From positions 17,456,341 through 17,520,340 of the forward strand of contig OY754981.1 in the NCBI GenBank assembly GCA_963576475.1: a stretch of 64,000 nucleotides of DNA. The letters run 5' to 3'. Under the pieces are notes generated by a model. It made no database searches and was not told the DNA's origin. It saw nothing but the letters and a program-made list of their open reading frames with translations. This document shows, piece after piece, positions 22,031 to 32,060 of this stretch. The position numbers and the translations under genes are program-made. Numbering within the stretch: the stretch's first letter is position 1; every line of letters begins with the position of its first letter. This DNA is from Molanna angustata (lineage: Eukaryota > Arthropoda > Insecta > Trichoptera > Molannidae).

Positions 22031-25000
22031 CTAAGCTCTACCACTCCAATAAGCAGCGACTGACATCGCATTGTCGTTTGTCATAATCAGATCCCCAGGA
22101 CTACAGACCACTCCCATCAGTGGGCACATCAGCAAGTGGCTGTCATCCTGGGTTGCGCCGCATTCGCATCGGGTGTCATCTGATGCAGGCAGGTACCCCC
22201 ACCTTTGCAGGTTTTTTTTGCATCTAGTGACGCCAATCCTGAGTCTATTGAGGGTCTTCCATAGAGCATATGGTATGTGTTCTCCAACTCCGATACTCTC
22301 ATTTGGTTCCATCCATGGTGCCGTTCCAGAGTCCAGACGCCAGAGTTCTTCTCTACGCTGTTGAGAGGACTCAACAGGGGATGTGGCCTTAATAAAACTT
22401 TTCCTGGACTTCAGTCGCGACACCACTGGTTGGTGATGGTATAAAGGGTGGCGTATGTCGTGGGTTTGTTTGTACCTCTCTGCATCTGCGGCAGTTCTAC
22501 GTCGAATATGTGGTGGGGCAATTCCAATTATTGGGTACAGTCTCTCAGTTGGTGTAGGCTTTAAGCACCCCGAGACTATTCGTGCCATATCATTCAAGGC
22601 AACGTCCACCTGTTTGCAGTGAGTAGATTTCTGCCAAACCGGACACGCATATTCCGCCGCAGACAGGCATAAGCCTTGAGCTGACGTCCTCAGCACTGAT
22701 GGCGTCGCACCCCACACTGTCCCAGTGAGCTTGCGCAAAATATTGTTTCTGGCGCATACTTTTTGTTTTGTGTTCAGACAGTGTTCTTTAAAGGTCAGGG
22801 TTCTATCCAGGGTGACCCCCAAATATTTAGGAGTGCCGCAGTGTTTCACTCTCTCCCCCATCCACTCCACCTTAAGTTCTCTAGTAGATTCTCTATTTTT
22901 TAGGTGAAAAGCGGAGAGCTGCGTTTTCCCTGGGTTTGGCCTTAGATTATTTTCTCTATACCAACTCCCAATAACCCGCAGTGACCTAGTCAGACTTTCC
23001 TCAACCCGCTGAAATGTATCCTCCTGAGCCGCCACAGCAGTATCATCGGCATATATAAAGTGTTTGGTGTTCAAGTTGGTGGTGGGTTGGTCGTTCGTAT
23101 ATATATTATAAAGTATGGGCGCCAAGACGCTTCCCTGTGGGAGCCCATTGTTTTGGCTTCGCCATCTGCTCTTCCTCCCCTGCAAGGTGACATAGAATCT
23201 TCTGTTTTCAAGAAGCATACCGATTGTCCGCGCGAGTTTATAATCTTTAGTTTGGGCGTATACTTTTTTCAAGAGTCTGTTATGGTTCACCGTGTCATAC
23301 GCTGCAGTGAGATCCACAAAAGCGACACCAGTTATCTTTTCTTTCTCATAACCATCCTCTATGAATTGTACAAGATTCAATATCTGACCCACGCATGATC
23401 TGCCAGGTCGGAAGCCGGCCTGTTCGTCTATGGTTTCTCCGTCTATGTGGTTCGATATTCGGTTAAGGATCAATCTCTCAAAAACCTTGCTGAGCTGGCA
23501 TGTTAGAGATACTGGTCGAAAACTTTTTGGATCGGCAGGGTCCTTACCGGGCTTCAAGATTGCCACGACTCTAGCCTTTCTCCATAGCTTGGGTATTTTC
23601 AACTCTCTGATACATTCATTCATCATTCGCAACAACCAGTCAACAGTTCGGTCACTAAATCGTTTTATTTGTTCCGATCTTATATCATCAAGTCCTGCCG
23701 CCTTGTTAAGTTTTAAGGTTTCAAGAGCTGCCCTGATCTCGGCATCAGTAAATTTCTCCCCCAGGAAGTTGTTTTCGTCTGAGTGGGCTCTTTCAATTCT
23801 CTCTTTCGACATTCGCACTCCCGACTTTCCATTCATTAGTAGCTGATGTGCCACCTGATTAGGAGTAACCATGTATGGACTAGGGTCGGCTAATGTTGGA
23901 TCGTTACTAAGGTTCTTTATAGTTTTCCAAGCCTTCCTGCTGTTCTGCTTCATATCAAGGCTTTCCAGCAATTTACACCACTTTTCACTTCTTGAATTAG
24001 ATATGGCCTCCATGAGCTGCTCGCCTGACAGTATTGTAGCTTCCGAAAATGGGTCTTCCTCATACAGCCTCCTGTACCTATCGTGGAGGGTCTTAGATTC
24101 GGCTGTCATTCCAGGTATGTATTCTGTCCTACAGCCACGCGGTATACATTTCCTTGATGCTTTTCGGACAGCCTCAACAAATCTGTCATATTCCTCCGGT
24201 CTTGGTGGGATTTCAGCAATCACTTTGTCCAGCTGCTTTCGGAACAGGTCCCAGTTTGCTCTTTTAAAGTTGAATTGTCTTCTGAAAGGGACTTTGTTTG
24301 GTTGTATCATTGGGATTACGTGGCAGGTGATCGGCCTGTGCTGAGTTCTTGGTATGGGCTCCTCTACAGTTTTCTTACTTTGTGCAATAAGCTGCTCACT
24401 TATAAAGATGTTATCAGGGTTATAACCCCTCCTCCATCTAGCACTGTTAAAAGACGCGGGCAATTTTGGGTGATGTATTAATTTCAACTTATTAATTTCC
24501 GCCCATTCTTCGAGGTCCGCTCCATTCTCGTCAGTCTCCCTGTATCCCCATGTTGTGCTGTGGCAATTAAAATCTCCCATTACGATTTTATTCTTATTGT
24601 TATAAAAATTACCAGGAGTTGCAAAATTAAACCTAATCGCTGGTGGCTTGTAGACCGATACAACAATGCAGTTACCAAATTCCACCGATAGAATCTCTAT
24701 GTCATTAACATCCGTCATTGCCACTGACTTGATCTCAATGTCAGGCTTTGTGAATATGGCACTTCCATATCTATCATGTGGTCGTTCAATCACCAGCTTC
24801 ATGCCACGTCTCTTTGGTCTTGGTGCATCAAGTCCTCTATGCGTCTCTTGCACTACAAGAATGTCACAATCTATCATCTTTGTCATATCCGATAAAAAAA
24901 TTTCCTTATCTTCGCTAAATCCCTCAATGTTTATTGAGGTCGTTCTGAATGGTCCTGATAAGGACCTTTTAGTTGGACTGGAGTGGTTGTCCGGTGGGGA

Positions 25001-25057
25001 AAGGATTTGCCGACCGAAGTCGTTTCCAGGGGGCGCCAGATTACTTGTTTGATTCAT
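22031..25057 (-). CDS. Jockey-like non-LTR retrotransposon polyprotein (endonuclease + reverse transcriptase), 1008 aa
   Basis: An intact frame that would nick the target DNA and reverse-transcribe its own RNA at the nick. Apurinic-type endonuclease, residues about 38-247: catalytic Glu in VVQETHRG (71), VSVYKPP (133-139), MGDFN (160-164), PDNIFIS (214-220), and TQHRPI (238-243), where most relatives have SDH. Reverse transcriptase, about 490-760: LKPGKDP (501), FVDLTAAYDTV (580), GLPQGSVLAPILYNIYTND (638) and catalytic YADD (669-672), followed by PKYLGVTLDRTL. The C-terminus has a Cys/His cluster, C964-x-C966-x7-H974-x3-C978. No RNase H domain is visible. The ATG at 25057 is immediately preceded by an in-frame TAA, so it is the earliest start. 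No ORF1/gag-like frame is seen upstream, so the copy is single-ORF or 5'-incomplete. Length and intactness suggest a fairly young insertion. Not a host gene. Confidence 0.93.
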   Translation of the reverse strand: MNQTSNLAPPGNDFGRQILSPPDNHSSPTKRSLSGPFRTTSINIEGFSEDKEIFLSDMTKMIDCDILVVQETHRGLDAPRPKRRGMKLVIERPHDRYGSAIFTKPDIEIKSVAMTDVNDIEILSVEFGNCIVVSVYKPPAIRFNFATPGNFYNNKNKIVMGDFNCHSTTWGYRETDENGADLEEWAEINKLKLIHHPKLPASFNSARWRRGYNPDNIFISEQLIAQSKKTVEEPIPRTQHRPITCHVIPMIQPNKVPFRRQFNFKRANWDLFRKQLDKVIAEIPPRPEEYDRFVEAVRKASRKCIPRGCRTEYIPGMTAESKTLHDRYRRLYEEDPFSEATILSGEQLMEAISNSRSEKWCKLLESLDMKQNSRKAWKTIKNLSNDPTLADPSPYMVTPNQVAHQLLMNGKSGVRMSKERIERAHSDENNFLGEKFTDAEIRAALETLKLNKAAGLDDIRSEQIKRFSDRTVDWLLRMMNECIRELKIPKLWRKARVVAILKPGKDPADPKSFRPVSLTCQLSKVFERLILNRISNHIDGETIDEQAGFRPGRSCVGQILNLVQFIEDGYEKEKITGVAFVDLTAAYDTVNHNRLLKKVYAQTKDYKLARTIGMLLENRRFYVTLQGRKSRWRSQNNGLPQGSVLAPILYNIYTNDQPTTNLNTKHFIYADDTAVAAQEDTFQRVEESLTRSLRVIGSWYRENNLRPNPGKTQLSAFHLKNRESTRELKVEWMGERVKHCGTPKYLGVTLDRTLTFKEHCLNTKQKVCARNNILRKLTGTVWGATPSVLRTSAQGLCLSAAEYACPVWQKSTHCKQVDVALNDMARIVSGCLKPTPTERLYPIIGIAPPHIRRRTAADAERYKQTHDIRHPLYHHQPVVSRLKSRKSFIKATSPVESSQQRREELWRLDSGTAPWMEPNESIGVGEHIPYALWKTLNRLRIGVTRCKKNLQRWGYLPASDDTRCECGATQDDSHLLMCPLMGVVCSPGDLIMTNDNAMSVAAYWSGRA

Positions 25058-26177
25058 TTAATTTCTTTGTTTAAAACTATATTTTTTATTGTTCTATTTC
25101 TTCTCTTATGTAGTTTCTTATATTTATTATAGTCATTAAAGCAATCTTTCGTGGAGGCTCCTTTCTTGCCCCCCCTTTGGTCTTTGAAGTAGATTATTAC
25201 TTCAACCGAAATATGAAAATTTATAGATTTACTTTTTTTAAAAAAAAATTACATTGGAACAATATTGAATGTATACAAAGAAAAAATAATAATATATACA
25301 ATATATATATATATGAATAAGTATATAATACATGAATTAAACCATTTTTGTGTAGGTATATAGGGTGTGTTCCACTTTTTACCTTTGTCTGCCTAACTAG
25401 GAATAATTCCCGTTTTAAGGCAGCCAATTTATTTTATAGTTTTCTTCCGAAACAAATATATGTTCTGAATGATGAAAACATTATTAAACAATATATCTAA
25501 ATGCTGCACCCTTTAATAAAAAAGAAAAAAACAAAAAAATATATTACTTAAGAAACAGATTGACCATAAATATCTAGGAGATTAAGTCAGATAGTATAGA
25601 TTTGAAACATAATAATAGTAATAATAATAAAAAAATATAATAAATAATTTTTTTTTTAGATTAATTTGTAACTTTTTAATTTTAAATTACTATTCTTCTT
25701 ATAAAAAAAACTTTATTTTATACTTTTCCTTCGTGAATAAATATTGTATGTCACAGATATGTTGATATAGAATATTTGTTCGTGTTTCATACATATGAAG
25801 GTTATAAGTGTGCATATTTGTGTACATCCGTATGCCCAAGGTCATAGGTATGCGTTAACACGAACCTTTAGTAATTTATTCTTCATATATTATACATTAA
25901 CAAATTATGGTCATTTTTAATACGTCTGTGTTGATTCAAGAAATAAATTTTATTGCTCGACCATCATAGTTTCTGCAACAAAGATATAAAAATGTAACTG
26001 TCTTCCATGAAATATTAATTTTCAAAAAGCATTGTCCCATAATACAGAAGGAAAATTGTTCCTGTGAGACAATGGTATTCCATTAACCTGGAAAATATCT
26101 CAAAACAAATAACAATATTACTATGGAGCAAACCATATTTTGTATTAGGTAACGATAAAAAAAATCTATGACAAAGC
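25058..26177. other. AT-rich stretch upstream of the jockey-like ORF
   Basis: The first few hundred bases may be the element's 5' untranslated region (minus sense), but no ORF1, promoter or 5' boundary could be fixed. TA-rich microsatellite-like sequence lies at 25289-25315. No gene. Confidence 0.4.
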
Positions 26178-26381
26178 TTGAACGAATTTGAGATGAACAC
26201 TAATAGAAACATAGTGATCACGACGAGATGGTTTGACTACTTGGAAAAAAATAATGGAGAATACCTGAACCTGACGAAGGAAATGTGCAATATTTACAGG
26301 AGTAAAACAAGATATCGGGGTTTTCCAACTAAAGGACAAAACTACCATGTGAATGACATACTGAGCTTGAACAACAGATAA
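26178..26381 (+). other. 67-codon open frame, unrecognised but coding-like in composition
   Basis: The frame MNEFEMNTNRNIVITTRWFD... is less low-complexity than the other short frames of the window and contains KTRYRGFPTKGQNYH. The family is not recognised, and no clear splice sites or signal peptide are visible. It could be a single exon or a transposon scrap. No function proposed. Confidence 0.2.
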
Positions 26382-26687
26382 AAGATTAATCAATATTGTT
26401 GAGATATTGATCGATGAGTGTCAAGGTAGAATTGTAAGGTTAAGTTCACTTTTCCTATCCCGCGAGTAATATGGCGTGATGGAATGTATATAATATGTAA
26501 GAAGTATTCATTTTAAGTTAAGAGGCAAACAAAATTATTGAAGAAATGAAGATTTCAAGAAAGCGATCTTAAGTCACTCGAAGAACAGCGGTAGTTCTCG
26601 AAATTCGTAGTAATAACTTTTTAATTCAAACAATGCTTTGTTATATAGTTCAAATTTTAATAATTATTTATTTACTGATAGTAAAAA

Positions 26688-26862
26688 TACACCAGGGGGC
26701 AAGTCTAGTCCAACCGGCGAAATCAAAACCCTAGTGGATATAATTATTATATGGAGTTCTTTGACATCTAAAGATATTGTAGAACTCCATATAATAATTA
26801 TATCCAGGATATGGGTAATCACTAGGGTTTTGATTTCGGCGGTCGGACCAGACCCAGATGGG
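26688..26862. mobile_element. Foldback MITE (copy 1), long inverted repeats
   Basis: The left arm starts ACCAGGGGGCAAGTCTAGTCC and contains GGCGAAATCAAAACCCTAGTG and GATATAATTATTATATGGAG. The right arm carries the complement of these blocks with some divergence at the outer end (GGTCGGACCAGACCC). Together they fold into one long hairpin. Same family as 26989-27181. Confidence 0.75.
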
Positions 26863-26988
26863 AATAAAAACTACACATAGACCACATAACAATATTCAAA
26901 GTGCAATAATTAGTCATATAAGTAGTTTGACAATATATTCAATTATTTCCAGTCAACCTCTATAGGTATACACAATACACAATTATTA

Positions 26989-27181
26989 TACCAGGGGGGC
27001 AAGTCTGGTCCAACCGGCGAAATCAAAACCCTCACGATTACCCATATCATGGATATAATTGTCATATGGAGTTCTATGACATCTAAAGATATTATAGAAC
27101 TCCACATAATAATTATATCCATGATATGGGTAATCGTGAGGGTTTTGATTTCACCGGTTGGACCAGACTTGCCCACCTGGT
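26989..27181. mobile_element. Foldback MITE (copy 2), nearly perfect hairpin of ~193 bp
   Basis: Terminal ACCAGGGGGGCAAGTCTGG is matched by the complement of CCAGACTTGCCCACCTGGT. The arms run inward through CAACCGG, AAATCAAAACCCTCACGATT, ACCCATATCATGGATATAAT and TATGGAGTTCTATGACATCT with few mismatches. There is no coding sequence. A TA dinucleotide at the left edge may belong to the target duplication, but the boundary is unclear. Confidence 0.85.
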
Positions 27182-27430
27182 CTAACGATATTTGTATGGC
27201 GTTACATACATACCATCACGCCATGTCCATCACGGTGTAGGCAGAGAGAATCGAAGGCCACATAATTCAATCTTGACACACATTCATCGCCTCGTCAACA
27301 TACATCGTCTCATACATGTTCGTCTGCTGTCCAGGCTTCTAACATTTCCGTCTTATAAAATACGTTCCACATTCATTCTCCCTATGTGGCCAAACCATCT
27401 CAATGTGTTCACTTTTATTCTATTAATGAC
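27182..27430 (-). pseudogene. Highly decayed RTE-like C-terminal scrap
   Basis: The minus strand reads IKVNTLRWFGHIGRMNVERIL before a stop. LRWFGHI.RM is the block that precedes the GRP..RW.D terminus in RTE-like proteins. The rest is degenerate, though a WRDG..V.P-like end remains near 27210. Confidence 0.45.
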
Positions 27431-28548
27431 ATATTTCTTCATCTTACATTCTTTCCTTATTGTATTGTATTGTATATATTTTATTTAGATGTAAAAAATA
27501 CAATTTCTTACATCTAGTATAAACAAAAATAAAAACAAATAATAAAAAAAACAAATCAACATCGGATGACACAAAAAAGACACGTACCTATCAATAACAA
27601 TAAAACACAAAATAAAAACAAAAGGAAAACACATATTATAGAATAAACAAATATAATAGAATATTAGAACATATATATAAACAATAGAAACACACGATTT
27701 TCAAAAAAACTTTTGTTTTATGCATTCAGCACCTAAGCGACGAAAAGAGGCAAGACTAGACGCCTCCTTTACACATTCAGGCAAATCATGTCCTCATTTC
27801 TTACCCTGTCATACTTCTTAGCTTATATTTCTGGTGTTACAATTAGTAAAAAGTGTATTTACTAATATTTATGTGTAATACTACAACAAAATGTATATAG
27901 GCAATAAATTACAAGTGTGATGTGATGAAATCCTTGGGTATTGTGATGGAAGAATGGTTCTGGTGTGAAAAGGAAGGTGGACGTGAAAATATAGCTCCAA
28001 TAACGACACTACCCTAAATGTATGAAATTACATGGACACTTTATCAAGTCTATTCATCCCTCTAAATTATCTATCTACTTAACAACGACATATTTTATTA
28101 TTATTTGCGTGGGAATACCTCTTCACATAAATAAACAAGTCTAAGATTAAAATTTGGAATTAAAACCTCACGAAGAATAATACTCGTAATGAGCCTTTAA
28201 AAATAATGTTGTTATTCTTCAAAAATAATATTTTGATCTGCTGAACGAAGCATCTTTGCTTTGTTATCAAATTAATTTTAAACAATGTGTGCAATAGAAA
28301 TGGGCTTTATAAAAATGCAAGAAGAATTTACGCTATCTTATTTGGTTACGCTATCTTACGTATTGTCTTATTGAAATTTCAAAAGTAAAACCTTCGCTCT
28401 GAAAAGCAATGACTAAAACAACAACTATAATCGTATTAAAACCGTGAAAGTTATTAAGCATTACGAAGTGAGGGAGTGTTTGAGTTTGAATAAAGTCATT
28501 AATTAAAAAAATTAGATGCTCAACACCTTCTTCTTCCACCGACTAGCT
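27431..28548. other. AT-rich stretch, nothing recognised
   Basis: Contains A-rich simple sequence at 27480-27720. No coding region with family resemblance. Confidence 0.4.
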
Positions 28549-28875
28549 TCAGCAGTTAAACAACAAGACTCTAGTCTTCTTCTTCTGGGTCACAATCTTA
28601 GGATTGGTCTGCACCAAACACTCGATCTTTCCACTTATCTCTATCGTCCGCCAGTCTCTTCGCACGTCGCCGATCATCTGATCTATATAGTTGTTTCTGG
28701 GGCGGCCTGTACAGCTGCCCCCATCAATCATTCCTTCGACGATGGTAAAAAGCAGGCCTGGGTGCCGGATGTTGTGGCCTATCCAAGTTGTTCTATGTTG
28801 GGCAATTCTTTTCATAAGTTCCCTTGTCTCTTCAACCCTGCTAAGTACCTCGTCGTTGCTGATGTGTTCTGACAA
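28549..28875 (-). pseudogene. RTE/CR1-like reverse transcriptase C-terminus
   Basis: Frame of 108 codons with DEVLSRVEETRELMKRI, WIGHNIRHPGLLFTIVEGMI, GGSCTGRPRNNYIDQMIGDV and a terminal QTNPKIVTQKKK. It is the same family as the scrap at 1-133 (WIGH..RH..LL..I.EG). Everything upstream of the C-terminus is missing. The next relic, on the plus strand, starts within a few bases of its upstream edge. Confidence 0.75.
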
Positions 28876-29002
28876 ATGAACTTAAGCCATGCGACAAAAT
28901 ACGAAATGAAGAGATTAGACGCCGTACTAAGGATGCCGATATAATTGATCGTGTTGCTGTTGCTAGTGGTCATAGGCTGGTCACTTGGTCAGACAAGGGT
29001 AT
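28873..29002 (+). pseudogene. RTE-like C-terminal frame, left part (interrupted by LTR element)
   Basis: An open plus-strand frame with CDKIRNEEIRRRTKDADIID and VAVASGHRLVTWSDKG runs into the LTR element. The same frame resumes at 36098. RIRNEEIRRRT..TDI is a hallmark of the terminal region of RTE-type proteins. Apart from the insertion, no stop is seen in this part. Confidence 0.8.
28999..29002 (+). repeat. 4-bp target site duplication GTAT (left)
   Basis: GTAT immediately precedes the TGCAAGG end of the LTR element. The same GTAT immediately follows its other end at 36098-36101. Removing the element and one GTAT restores the reading frame of the flanking RTE relic. Confidence 0.85.
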
Positions 29003-30259
29003 TGCAAGGTATGGTGGTTTATGAGAAAACAAAAACAGAGAAGCTAAAATTATACTCACCATAAAACCTTACCACCAGCAGTCAGCGATATTGCAATGAG
29101 ACTCATATAAAATAATGCAAATATCTCAGTATCTCAGAGCGTGTTGTTTATTGATTAAGACGAAAAAAAAGAATATATTTAAGTATCAAATAAGAATTTT
29201 CTGTTCAATAGAACAGTAAGGAAAACATGAAAGCTGAGTCAGATATGATGTGGGTAAGATGTGGGTAAGAAAGAAACGCATAAGTACAAAAGAAATTACA
29301 ATTTATTGTTATCATGGTTGGTAATGAATGTTAAATATGATGCAATTATCTACGCTACCTGAACTAATCTAAATATTTGACATTCTAATAAAACAAGTTA
29401 ATTCTTAAATTATAATTTACAAGTTTTCAGATATTTTTCTAAACCATGTGGTGTATAATAACCAAGAAATATTAAACATGACATAATTAAACAGATTGAA
29501 CTAAATTTTCAAATAATATCAGTATTTCATATGTTTTTTTTAATCAATTAGAAATGAAACAGTTTTATGAATTTCCATCTTCTTGAAGATGATCAGCAGG
29601 TACAATTGTTGAAATGAAAACTACCATCGTAGTATTTACGTCGATTTGAAGTGCAATTTACAGGTGTTTTACAGTTATTATCCATTAATGATGTGCAAAT
29701 ATGTGTGTGCACCAACCATGATATTTAAAATTATTTATTTTTCATCATCCATGGCATACTTAGTAAAGTATGCCAATATTGAAGCATGATGAAAAGACAG
29801 CATGTACAAAAAAAAACAAGAAAAAGAAAGTAAGGAAGAAAGTAAGTAAGCAATGGAAGCAAGGAAGCAAAGAAGCAAAGAAGCAAGGAAGGAGGCTGCT
29901 ATATTTCCTGCAAGAATTCAGTTAAATTAGCGAACGTGACTCATGCCAGATATTTTATATAGACGAGGATCGATGAAACTAAATAAAACTTACCCAGCCT
30001 CCTTTGAACTTAAATTTCCCGTCTTTGCTGGGTCTCACGCATTTTGACGCCATGTGACACATCGTGTCGGCTGTCAGCGTTGAAAAAGGAAGGCATAGAT
30101 AGCTCGATTCGCCTATGTAATCCGTTCACGGCTGTGTTCGCCTTACAACTTTTTTAGAAATATTTCCAATATTGCGAAGTGCGTTCGTTTAAGACATTTT
30201 TATTAACATTAAATTAAAATAATTAAGTAGTGACGTGCAAATACAAAAATAACGTCACA
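29003..30259 (-). repeat. 3' LTR (1257 bp)
   Basis: In element orientation it starts TGTGACGTTATTTTT at 30259 and ends CCATACCTTGCA at 29003. A possible polyadenylation signal AATAAA (complement at 29147-29152) is followed by G/T-rich sequence, which would mark the R/U5 part. A purine-rich GAAGCAAGGAAGCAAAGAAG microsatellite lies at about 29850-29893. It differs from the 5' LTR by a short replacement near 29263, a one-base T-run indel near 29440, and single substitutions near 30107 and 30207. Confidence 0.88.
29908..30053 (-). other. Exon-like ATG frame with donor and acceptor inside the LTR
   Basis: In element orientation an ATG at 30053 opens 20 codons ending SKDGKFKFKGGW, directly followed by a consensus donor GTAAGT (29993-29988). 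An acceptor-like CTAATTTAACTGAATTCTTGCAG ends at 29908, 86 nt downstream. If spliced, translation stops three codons later. The same arrangement is conserved at 35746-35891 in the other LTR. It may be a leader exon of the element or a captured host exon. The protein is not recognised. Confidence 0.3.
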
Positions 30260-30261
30260 TA

Positions 30262-30269
30262 CCTCCTCT
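30262..30269 (-). promoter_or_regulatory. Polypurine tract (plus-strand DNA primer)
   Basis: In element orientation AGAGGAGG, then TA, immediately precedes the TGTGACG start of the 3' LTR, as needed for plus-strand priming. It supports the minus orientation of the element. Confidence 0.8.
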
Positions 30270-31631
30270 GTTAACAAAAAAAAAGAGAAAAAAAAATGTT
30301 TTGATAGTAAATTTGAAAAACAGAAATTAGTAAATATGACTGGCATAAGTCCCATGTTCCCCAACTCAACCGAATCCCGCGAGGAAGAACACCTACAATT
30401 TAAGGATAAGGAAAACATTTGAACCAATGTTAGAGTTCAAATGACATAAGTCTATGTCGCTGATAACGACATATCCTCGTCATTTAAATAACTGGTGGCA
30501 GATCTGGAACAGTTACATAATAAAAAATAACAAAAATTACCCACCATAAAAATATATAAAATTTTCTTAAACTAGCTGAAACAGAAAATTTTCATATTAA
30601 ATAAAAATTCCAAATTTTGACATACTTGCTGTCAAGATTACTATTCATTTAAATGAAACCCCTCTGTCCATAAAACAGACGTAATAACAATTATAATACA
30701 GTATTTACAGATCTGGTGGTGAACGTTTTCAGTCCACTCACGTTTGATTATTTAACCCCTTCAATGACACTCCCGAGAAGCGTTCATTATTTTTTAATCA
30801 ATGGAAAACTAAGGAAACCCCATCTTAGCTTTTCGTCTTGTCTCCATATTGTGAGCTTGGATTAGCTATCATTTGTGCTAATTCTCATTGTGAGCTAGAA
30901 TCTGCGGAAGAGGCTCTCATGTTGAAACAGAATCACTCAGATACCATGTATCTTCAAGCGTGATACAGTTATCGTGAGTCCATCCTATAAACACCTTAAC
31001 TCACGATAAAAAAAATTTCATCATAGGGAAAATTTAAAGTTCAGAATATTTTCTCAGTTAATACAGCATCATCGTCATCATATCAAATTGTGAGCTTAGC
31101 TCAGTATCATACATGCAAGTCTTAATTGTAAGCCAAGAAATGTGAAAGCTAACATGTAAATTTGTCTATGAAAGATTTATGTGTCAGACATAGCAAATGT
31201 AAAATATCATTATTTTAATAATCATTATCAATAACTATAAACATCAGTTATCATGAGTACCTCCTATAAACACCTTACCCATGATAAGAAAATTCATCGG
31301 GAAGATAAATGCATAAAATTTATAAATTTTGATCCCAGATGAAAAACATTTTTATATTAAACAAAAGAAATTTCATACCAGCATCTTATTTCTCCATAAC
31401 AAATAATAATATAATGCAATTTTAAAAATAATATTTCAAGAATGTGATAAGTCCAACATTGAATTTGCATTACACTATTTTGATCATAACAGAATTCAAT
31501 CTTAACTAAAATGTTGTTATATATCATGGTATTAGAGATCAGGTTTGGTAATAGATTACCCAATATGTCATACATAAAAGCATCAGCTAGACAGAACATC
31601 AGAAATGTAATATCTAATGACTAAATTTAAT

Positions 31632-32060
31632 AAAAATTTATAACGTCTAATAAATTGTAACTCTTTCTATTGCACAGCAAGTGTGTCTCCTCATGTATGT
31701 CATGTAACAGTGTCTCTTTGTTATGATTAAGGACACTAGTACATACAAAATTATATAAAAAATAATCTACAAAATGACAAGAATTGAGAAAATTTGTAAC
31801 GTTCAATAATTTGTAATTTCTTCTATCGCACACCAAGTGTGTCACCTCATGTATCTCATGTGACAGTGTCTCTTTGTTACGATTAAGGACACTAGTCCAT
31901 GCAAGGTTATAAAAAAATAGTTTACAGAATGATAAGATTTGAGAAAATTTATAACGTTCAACAATTTGTAATTTCTTCTATCGCATACCAAGTGTGTCAT
32001 CTCATGTATCTCATGTAACAGATAATGATCAGTGTCTCTTCGTTTTGATTACATCAGACA
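31632..32060. repeat. Three tandem ~157-bp units inside the LTR element
   Basis: Units start near 31632, 31790 and 31947 and share AATTTRTAACGT-YAA, TTGTAATTTCTTCTAT, CACCAAGTGTGTC-CCTCATG and AGTGTCTCTTTGTTACGATT. Confidence 0.75.

Noticed and set aside
22071..25052. Plus-strand frames of 60-157 codons opposite the jockey-like ORF
   Set aside because: They are shadows of the 1008-codon minus-strand frame and have no domain of their own.
28873..28880. Twin-priming junction between the minus relic at 28549 and the plus relic at 28873
   Set aside because: The two pieces represent the same terminal region of two different families, not consecutive parts of one protein, so they are independent insertions.
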